NCBI RefSeq assembly: GCF_900114745.1
Contig: NZ_FOUB01000013.1
Span: 1-64,000 of the forward strand
Source: Nitrosomonas communis
GTDB lineage: Bacteria > Pseudomonadota > Gammaproteobacteria > Burkholderiales > Nitrosomonadaceae
Direction of reading: 5' to 3'
Length of the DNA stretch: 64,000 bases
The first letter of the stretch is position 1, and each line of letters starts with the position of its first letter. The notes under the pieces were generated by a model that was not told the DNA's origin, made no database searches, and saw only the letters and a list, made by a program, of their open reading frames with translations. Of this stretch, positions 58,208 through 64,000 are shown in pieces. A program made the position numbers and the translations under genes.

Positions 58208-59998
58208 ATGCAACACATTCGCAATTTTTCTATTATCGCGCATATAGATCACGGTAAATCCACATTAGCTGATCGCATCATACAGTTTTGTGGTGGTTTA
58301 TCTGATCGAGAGATGGAAGAGCAAGTGCTCGACTCTATGGATTTAGAGCGTGAACGAGGCATTACCATTAAAGCACAGACAGTTGCTTTAAAATACCAGG
58401 CATGTAATGGTCAGACTTTTCTGCTGAATTTGATTGATACGCCTGGTCATGTCGATTTCTCCTATGAAGTATCTCGCTCCTTAGCTGCCTGTGAAGGTGC
58501 TTTATTGGTCGTAGATGCTTCCCAGGGAGTAGAAGCTCAGACGGTAGCGAATTGCTATACCGCGATCGAGCAGGGCGTCGAGGTGATACCGGTCTTGAAC
58601 AAGATTGATTTGCCTGCGGCTGACCCGGATCGAGTGATTGCAGAAATAGAAGATATCATCGGGATAGAGGCAACAGATGCCTTGCGCGTGAGTGCTAAGA
58701 CAGGCCAAGGCATACAGGATATGCTGGAAGCAGTTGTTAAGCGTATCCCCACACCTAAGGGAGACCCAAATGCACCATTGAAAGCACTCATTATTGACTC
58801 GTGGTTTGATAATTATGTGGGTGTTGTCATATTGGTAAGGGTTGTCGATGGAGTATTGAAAGCCAACAACAAAATCATGCTCATGGCTAGCCACGCGGCT
58901 TATCTATGTGAGCAAGTGGGGGTATTTTTACCTAAAGCAGAAAATCGCGATTCGCTGAGTGCGGGTGAAGTGGGTTTCGTTATCTCTGGTATTAAGGAAT
59001 TGAAATCAGCCAAGGTAGGTGATACCGTCACATTGGCGGATAATCCTGCCGCTGAACCTTTGGTTGGATTTAAAGAAATCAAGCCACAAGTATTTGCCGG
59101 GCTTTATCCGGTTGAATCCAATCAATATGATGCCTTACGCTCTGCATTAGAAAAACTGCAATTGAATGACTCATCGTTACAGTTTGAACCAGAAACGTCC
59201 CAAGCGCTTGGTTTTGGCTTTCGTTGTGGTTTTCTGGGTTTGCTCCATTTAGATATTGTTCAGGAGAGGCTGGAGCGGGAATATGATATGGATCTTATCA
59301 CCACTGCGCCAACCGTTATTTATCAGGTTGCGTTGCGTGATGGGACAGTGATTGAAATTGAGAATCCATCAAAAATGCCCGACCTCTCTAAAATTGAAGA
59401 GATTCGAGAACCCATCATTACCACAACGATATTAGTTCCAGAAGAATACGTGGGTGCAGTTATGTCTCTATGTACCGGCAAGCGCGGGGTTCAGAGAAAT
59501 ATGCAATATATGGGCAGGCAAGTCATGCTTGTTTATGAAATGCCACTAAATGAAGTTGTCATGGATTTCTTTGATAAACTCAAATCGGTTAGCCGTGGTT
59601 ATGCCTCGCTGGATTATGAATTCAAGGAATTTCGCGCAGCTGATCTGGTTAAACTCGATATATTGATCAATAGTGAAAAAGTGGATGCATTGTCATTAAT
59701 CGTGCATCGTACTAGTAGCCAACAAAGAGGTCGCGAATTGGCACAAAAAATGCGTGAGCTTATTCCCCGACAAATGTTTGATATCGCCGTGCAAGCAGCA
59801 ATTGGCGCTCATGTCGTGGCAAGAGAAAATGTTAAAGCGTTGCGTAAGAATGTTTTGGCCAAATGTTATGGTGGAGATATCACGCGCAAACGTAAACTGC
59901 TTGAGAAGCAGAAAGCAGGAAAAAAGCGTATGAAACGCGTCGGTAATGTAGAGATTCCCCAAGCAGCATTTTTGGCCATTCTGCAGGTTGGTAAATAA
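58208..59998 (+). CDS. lepA: Elongation factor 4 (LepA)
   Basis: LepA is a ribosome-binding GTPase that helps translation initiation or assembly. Motifs are [19 protein letters not shown] (G1), [19 protein letters not shown] (G3), NKIDLP (G4), and the LepA-specific C-terminal domain ([20 protein letters not shown]). Length is 596 residues. A 102-bp spacer separates it from the glutaredoxin-like gene, and lepB follows after about 95 bp. Confidence 0.97.
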   Translation: MQHIRNFSIIAHIDHGKSTLADRIIQFCGGLSDREMEEQVLDSMDLERERGITIKAQTVALKYQACNGQTFLLNLIDTPGHVDFSYEVSRSLAACEGALLVVDASQGVEAQTVANCYTAIEQGVEVIPVLNKIDLPAADPDRVIAEIEDIIGIEATDALRVSAKTGQGIQDMLEAVVKRIPTPKGDPNAPLKALIIDSWFDNYVGVVILVRVVDGVLKANNKIMLMASHAAYLCEQVGVFLPKAENRDSLSAGEVGFVISGIKELKSAKVGDTVTLADNPAAEPLVGFKEIKPQVFAGLYPVESNQYDALRSALEKLQLNDSSLQFEPETSQALGFGFRCGFLGLLHLDIVQERLEREYDMDLITTAPTVIYQVALRDGTVIEIENPSKMPDLSKIEEIREPIITTTILVPEEYVGAVMSLCTGKRGVQRNMQYMGRQVMLVYEMPLNEVVMDFFDKLKSVSRGYASLDYEFKEFRAADLVKLDILINSEKVDALSLIVHRTSSQQRGRELAQKMRELIPRQMFDIAVQAAIGAHVVARENVKALRKNVLAKCYGGDITRKRKLLEKQKAGKKRMKRVGNVEIPQAAFLAILQVGK

Positions 59999-60093
59999 TT
60001 GACTGCTGAAAAATCAAATTAATTGAGTGATAAACATGAAAATTTGCCCTCCCCATTATGTTATATGTTTGCTAGCTCATTAAGGGAAATGAA

Positions 60094-60897
60094 ATGAATT
60101 TTCCCTTAGTGTTATTGATCTTACTAGTTTTGACTGGCTGTATCTGGTTGCTCGATTTCCTCTTTTTGAAACGCAAACGCGAAGCGGATGCCACAGAGCC
60201 TTGGTGGGTGGAATACCCCAAAAGCTTTTTTCCTATCATCCTGATTGTTTTTTGTCTTCGCTCTTTTCTGGTGGAACCATTTAAAATACCTTCGGGTTCG
60301 ATGATACCTACTTTATTGGTGGGAGATTTTATTCTGGTAAACAAGTTTACCTACGGGATCAGGTTGCCCGTTATCAATCACAAGATCATTGAAATGAATC
60401 ACCCCAAACGTGGAGAAGTGATGGTATTCCGTTATCCGGAAGACCCATCGATAGATTATATTAAACGAGTGATTGGTTTACCTGGAGATACTGTTACGTA
60501 TCGTAATAAAAAACTCAGCATTAATGGTGTGCCAGTAGAAAGAGAGTTGAATGGAGATTACAAATATGTTGAATCAGGTTTGGCTTATGTATACACCCAG
60601 CGTTTTAAGGAACTTTTAGGCGATAAAAGTTATAGCATACTTATCAATCAAGAGATGCCCAATATGCTGTTATCTAGCGTACATTATTTTCCCTTCAAAG
60701 AGAATTGCGTATTCGATATGACAGGATTTACTTGTAAAGTGCCAGAGGGAAATTATTTTACGTTAGGTGATAATCGTGATGGTAGTAGCGATAGCCGTTA
60801 TTGGGGTTTTGTTCCAGAGAAAAATATTGTGGGAAAAGCTTTTATGGTTTGGTGGAATTTTAGTGATTTAAGTCGAATTGGCTTGTCAATAAAATAG
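60094..60897 (+). CDS. lepB: Signal peptidase I
   Basis: LepB cleaves signal peptides at the outer face of the inner membrane. Two membrane segments lie at about residues 3-25 and 44-60. The catalytic Ser69 is in EPFKIPSGSMIPTLLVGDFI, and the general base Lys124 is in IDYIKRVIGLPGD. The GDNRDGSSDSRYWGFVP box is conserved. The 267 residues are somewhat short of E. coli LepB (324), as is usual in betaproteobacteria. Confidence 0.96.
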   Translation: MNFPLVLLILLVLTGCIWLLDFLFLKRKREADATEPWWVEYPKSFFPIILIVFCLRSFLVEPFKIPSGSMIPTLLVGDFILVNKFTYGIRLPVINHKIIEMNHPKRGEVMVFRYPEDPSIDYIKRVIGLPGDTVTYRNKKLSINGVPVERELNGDYKYVESGLAYVYTQRFKELLGDKSYSILINQEMPNMLLSSVHYFPFKENCVFDMTGFTCKVPEGNYFTLGDNRDGSSDSRYWGFVPEKNIVGKAFMVWWNFSDLSRIGLSIK

Positions 60898-60928
60898 TGA
60901 ATGCGGGAGTGGACTTGGAGTAAGGAAG

Positions 60929-61300
60929 ATGCGCCATGTGATGAGAAAAGAACAACAAGGTATCAGTCTCTCTGGAATGCTAACCTGGTCAACTGTAGTC
61001 GTGATATTTGCTCTTCTAGGAATGAAATTGATTCCCTCCTACATGGAATATGCTACCATCAAACGAGCGTTGGTTGGCATAGCCAGTGATCCAAGTTTGC
61101 AGAATGCTCATCCTGGGGAAATACGCCAATCATTCGGTAAGCGTGCAGTTATCGATCAGATTACCGTTGTCAATAGTCGCGACATTCAAATTAGTAAAAT
61201 AGGCGGGCAAACAGTTTTAAGTGTGAGCTATTCCGTTAAAACTCCTTTATTTGCTAATATTTCGTTATCTATTGATTTTACTGCTGCCAGCAATCGATGA
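60929..61300 (+). CDS. DUF4845-family membrane protein
   Basis: This 123-residue protein of unknown function has one N-terminal membrane segment (about 11-32, GISLSGMLTWSTVVVIFALLGM) and a small periplasmic domain. Its family is found between lepB and rnc in many beta- and gammaproteobacteria. It has a pseudopilin-like start (QQGISLSGML) but no pilin cleavage Glu. It overlaps rnc by 4 bp (ATGA). Confidence 0.85.
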   Translation: MRHVMRKEQQGISLSGMLTWSTVVVIFALLGMKLIPSYMEYATIKRALVGIASDPSLQNAHPGEIRQSFGKRAVIDQITVVNSRDIQISKIGGQTVLSVSYSVKTPLFANISLSIDFTAASNR

Positions 61301-62016
61301 GCTCACATAGCTTAAATATGCGTCGTCTACAAAATTTTCCGGTAAAAAATCAGGGCGATTTCTTTCACAAAATCGGCTATGTTTTTAAGCAACCGGAATT
61401 GTTGCAAGAATCATTAACCCATCGCAGCTTTGGTTATCCGAATAACGAGCGCCTTGAGTTTCTTGGAGATAGCGCATTGAATTGTGCAGTGTCAGCCTTA
61501 CTGTTCAAAGAGTTTCCGCTCTTACCAGAAGGAAATTTATCAAGGCTCCGCGCTAATCTTGTCAACCAACAGGCATTATTTGAGCTGGCATCGGCACTTG
61601 GATTAGGTGATTTAATCAGGCTAGGTGAAGGAGAACGAAAAAGCGGGGGACATTACCGACCCTCAATTCTTGCCAACGCGCTGGAAGCAGTGATAGGCGC
61701 CATTTACCTGGAAGGTGGGTTCATTGAAGTAGAAAATTTTGTTAACAATCTTTACAAGCCATTATTACAAAATTTAGATCTTGAAACTTTGGGGAAGGAT
61801 CCTAAAACGATGCTGCAGGAATATCTGCAGAGTCGTAGGGTAGCCTTGCCGGAATATACTGTCATCGCTACAAGCGGAGAGGCACATCGGCAGAAATTTA
61901 GAGTGGAATGCGCCATTGCAAAGCTTAATGTTCGAGCTATTGGCGAAGGAACAAGTCGCCGCAGGGCTGAGCAAGAAGCTGCAAAACAGGCATATGAATT
62001 AATCGTTCATTATTAA
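61297..62016 (+). CDS. rnc: Ribonuclease III
   Basis: RNase III cuts double-stranded RNA, including rRNA precursors. The signature NERLEFLGDSALNCAVS holds the active-site acidic residues; further ones lie in KALANALEAVIGAIYLEGG-type sequence (SILANALEAVIGAIYLEGG). A C-terminal dsRBD (about 165-235) is present. The start at the DUF4845 stop gives 239 residues; later ATGs are possible. era follows after a 202-bp gap that holds a short hairpin. Confidence 0.95.
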   Translation: MSSHSLNMRRLQNFPVKNQGDFFHKIGYVFKQPELLQESLTHRSFGYPNNERLEFLGDSALNCAVSALLFKEFPLLPEGNLSRLRANLVNQQALFELASALGLGDLIRLGEGERKSGGHYRPSILANALEAVIGAIYLEGGFIEVENFVNNLYKPLLQNLDLETLGKDPKTMLQEYLQSRRVALPEYTVIATSGEAHRQKFRVECAIAKLNVRAIGEGTSRRRAEQEAAKQAYELIVHY

Positions 62017-62113
62017 TGGTCACCAATGCTTCAATTACAAAGAGCGTCTATGTAACTTTTATTTTTTCTAAGTATTCCCCAGCTTGAACCATTTTATTCG
62101 TACTCATGCCTTT

Positions 62114-62140
62114 AAACTACCCACTTTATAAGTGTAGTTT
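62114..62140 (+). other. Hairpin in the rnc-era spacer
   Basis: aaactac-cc-actt pairs with aagt-gtagttt around a 3-base loop (62127-62129), giving 11 bp with a CC bulge. It may be an RNase III-type processing site or a weak terminator; no U-rich tail beyond four T residues is seen. An in-frame 10-codon open frame at 62156-62188 follows, probably by chance. Confidence 0.35.
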
Positions 62141-62218
62141 TAGGGAGCAAGTGATATGCGAATTCAAGATATTGCAAAACCAACATAACGCTAAATACAA
62201 CTAGAAATATCCCAATTT

Positions 62219-63109
62219 ATGGCTTCCCCTCATTTCAGAACTGGTTATGTTGCCATTGTTGGACGTCCTAATGTCGGTAAATCAACTTTACTTAACCATT
62301 TAATCCAACAAAAAATCAGCATTACTTCTAAAAAGGCCCAGACCACGCGCCATCGGATCAATGGTATTTTAACTGATGAGCAATCTCAATTTATTTTTGT
62401 AGATACACCTGGCTTCCAGACACGCTATAGCAGCCAGCTCAATCAAATAATGAACCGAACGGTCATTCAAAGCATACGCGAAGTCGATATCGTTCTCTTC
62501 GTGATCGAAGCAATACGATTTGATGAGCGTGATAAAGGGGTATTAAAACTCTTATCTGCCGATCGACCCGTTATCCTTGTGATCAATAAAGTAGATCAAT
62601 TGGCTCAAAAAACTCAATTACTTCCATTCATGGAAAGTATGGCTAAGGAATTTAGCTTTGCTGGCATTATTCCAGTCAGTGCGGCGAGAGGAATACAACT
62701 GACTGAGCTAATCGATATGGTCCGGCCTTATTTGCCAGAAAACCCGCCTTTGTTTGGCGAAGACGAAATTAGTGATCGCAGTGAGCGCTTTCTTGCAGCT
62801 GAGATGATACGTGAGAAATTATTTCGTTTAATGGGTGAAGAAATCCCTTACTCGACTACTGTACGCATAGATCAATTTACAGTAGAAGGCAATTTGCGCA
62901 GAATTTTTGCCTGCATTCTAGTGGAAAAATTCAATCAGAAAGCCATCGTCATTGGCAAGAATGGTGAAAAAATTAAAACTGTTGCTACCCAAGCGCGGCA
63001 AGATATGGAAAAATTATTTGGCAGCAAGGTCTATCTCGAAGTATGGGTTAAGGTAAAAAATGGCTGGGCTGATGATATCAATACATTGAAGAGTCTAGGG
63101 TATGAATAA
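62219..63109 (+). CDS. era: GTPase Era
   Basis: Era is a 30S-assembly GTPase that binds the 3' end of 16S rRNA. The G motifs are [30 protein letters not shown] and LVINKVDQL, and the C-terminal KH domain ends [20 protein letters not shown]. Length is 296 residues. The next gene normally is recO, but here a 100-bp spacer leads straight to pdxJ. Confidence 0.97.
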   Translation: MASPHFRTGYVAIVGRPNVGKSTLLNHLIQQKISITSKKAQTTRHRINGILTDEQSQFIFVDTPGFQTRYSSQLNQIMNRTVIQSIREVDIVLFVIEAIRFDERDKGVLKLLSADRPVILVINKVDQLAQKTQLLPFMESMAKEFSFAGIIPVSAARGIQLTELIDMVRPYLPENPPLFGEDEISDRSERFLAAEMIREKLFRLMGEEIPYSTTVRIDQFTVEGNLRRIFACILVEKFNQKAIVIGKNGEKIKTVATQARQDMEKLFGSKVYLEVWVKVKNGWADDINTLKSLGYE

Positions 63110-63209
63110 GATTGAAGAATATAAATGATTAATAAAACCGTACATGCACGAATTGGGTTAACAGTGACTAGAAAGCTTCACAACTTTTGTTTTTAGGTAC
63201 GTAACCATC

Positions 63210-63935
63210 ATGATTGCTTTGGGTATTAATATTGATCATGTCGCGACATTGCGTCAAGCGCGGGGAACGGCCTATCCAAGTCCAGTGGAAGCAGCATTGG
63301 TTGCTGAATCTGCAGGAGCAGATGCGATTACGCTCCACTTGCGTGAAGATCGAAGACATATCCAGGATCGGGATGTGGAAGTTTTGCGCGAGCGACTTCA
63401 AACCCGCATGAATCTGGAAAGTGCAGTGACTGATGAGATGATTGCCTTTGCCTGCCGTATCAAACCACATGATGTATGTCTCGTTCCAGAGCGCCGTGAG
63501 GAATTGACGACGGAAGGAGGGCTAGATGTGGTGCGACACTTCGAACAGGTGAAACAGGCGTGTAGTAAATTAACGGATGCTGGTATTCGTACATCGTTGT
63601 TCATTGATGCAGAGTATGAGCAGATAGATGCTGCAGCAAGAGCAGGTGCGCCGGTAATTGAAATTCATACAGGTCATTATGCCGATGCTAAAAATAATGA
63701 TATACAACAATGCGAGCTGGAAAAAATTTGCACCGCTGTTGCCTATGGTCTGAGTCGAGGATTAAAAGTCAATGCTGGTCATGGGCTGCATTACCAAAAT
63801 ACCCGGCCAATTGCAGCGATACATGGTCTTTCAGAACTTAACATCGGACACGCGATTGTGTCGCATGCATTATTCGTTGGGTTAGCCCAAGCGGTTAGGG
63901 AAATGAAGCAACTCATCCAGGAAGCCAGTCAATGA
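63210..63935 (+). CDS. pdxJ: Pyridoxine 5'-phosphate synthase
   Basis: PdxJ condenses 3-amino-acetone phosphate and deoxyxylulose phosphate to form pyridoxine phosphate. Motifs are [39 protein letters not shown], and [19 protein letters not shown] with [16 protein letters not shown]. Length is 241 residues. It overlaps acpS by 4 bp (ATGA). The usual order is recO-pdxJ-acpS, and recO is absent. Confidence 0.96.
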   Translation: MIALGINIDHVATLRQARGTAYPSPVEAALVAESAGADAITLHLREDRRHIQDRDVEVLRERLQTRMNLESAVTDEMIAFACRIKPHDVCLVPERREELTTEGGLDVVRHFEQVKQACSKLTDAGIRTSLFIDAEYEQIDAAARAGAPVIEIHTGHYADAKNNDIQQCELEKICTAVAYGLSRGLKVNAGHGLHYQNTRPIAAIHGLSELNIGHAIVSHALFVGLAQAVREMKQLIQEASQ

Positions 63936-64000
63936 TCTATGGAATCGGTACCGATATCGTCGAGCCTTCCCGTATTGCTCAATCGCTTGAAAAATATGGC
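63932..64000 (+). CDS. acpS: Holo-[acyl-carrier-protein] synthase, N-terminal part
   Basis: The first 23 codons are in the window: [20 protein letters not shown] and on. Asp8 in GIGTDIV is the magnesium ligand of AcpS, which attaches 4'-phosphopantetheine to acyl carrier protein. The gene runs off the end. The ATGA overlap with pdxJ is the classic arrangement. Confidence 0.92.
   Translation, partial: MIYGIGTDIVEPSRIAQSLEKYG

Noticed and set aside
62156-62188. 10-codon open frame (MRIQDIAKPT) with a gggagc motif upstream, before era
   Set aside because: Too short to judge, no regulatory codon run such as a leader peptide would show.

Overview
This 64 kb window is a mostly housekeeping stretch of a betaproteobacterial chromosome. 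Gene content and gene order fit the Nitrosomonadales, perhaps a Nitrosomonas relative. That assignment is inferred from synteny (leuC-leuD-leuB-asd-fimV-truA-trpF-trpB-trpA-accD-folC-SPOR-cvpA-purF-metZ; lepA-lepB-DUF4845-rnc-era-pdxJ-acpS; yqgE-ruvX-pyrR-pyrB-pyrC') and from the AT-leaning base composition. There is no marker gene such as 16S rRNA or amo. I saw no rRNA, tRNA, CRISPR array, prophage or classical defence locus.

Layout. 1-95: the right end of an IS5-family element. 194-2202 (minus): ribosomal and RNA-modification operon rpsP-rimM-trmD-rplS. 2400-8317 (plus): glcF, coq7, then yqgE-ruvX-pyrR-pyrB and a dihydroorotase-like gene that has lost its metal ligands. 8736-10838: prlC. 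10971-11800: a decayed IS30-family transposase carrying a 97-bp repeat insertion. 11813-13131 (minus): rubredoxin reductase and a 55-residue rubredoxin. 13346-21294: envelope and stress genes (htpX, mlaA, an ExoD-family gene, an RlpA-like gene, an unrecognised coiled-coil membrane protein), an MBL-fold hydrolase and acs. 21477-39439 (plus): leucine, aspartate-family, tryptophan, fatty-acid, folate and purine biosynthesis genes, with fimV and cell-envelope genes among them. 39447-40531 (minus): two cyclophilins. 40727-49107: cysS, nnr, purL and a ChaN-PDZ protein. 49388-52855 (minus): a QseE/QseG/QseF-type two-component cassette. 53163-54791 (minus): nadB. 55020-64000 (plus): rpoE-rseA-degP, a glutaredoxin-like gene, lepA-lepB-DUF4845-rnc-era, then pdxJ and the start of acpS.

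How the genes work together. pyrR-pyrB-pyrC' handle early pyrimidine synthesis. leuCDB, asd, trpFBA and metZ make amino acids, and purF and purL make purines. rpoE, rseA and degP form an envelope-stress module alongside htpX, prlC and the cyclophilins. glrK, a small lipoprotein gene and glrR look like an envelope-sensing sigma-54 relay.

Unusual features are mostly structural. (1) An exact-register 253-bp tandem duplication lies inside the leu operon. It produced two entericidin-like lipoprotein genes and a fused leuD'/leuC' scrap. (2) A tract of 10.7 TTTGTTA heptamers follows a long perfect hairpin, in the place where rseB would normally sit between rseA and degP. (3) Three copies of a roughly 97-bp MITE-like repeat with terminal inverted repeats are present, one of them inside the IS30 remnant. 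(4) recO is absent from its usual place between era and pdxJ. I did not find a clearly new multi-gene system; the best leads are these repeat-driven changes.
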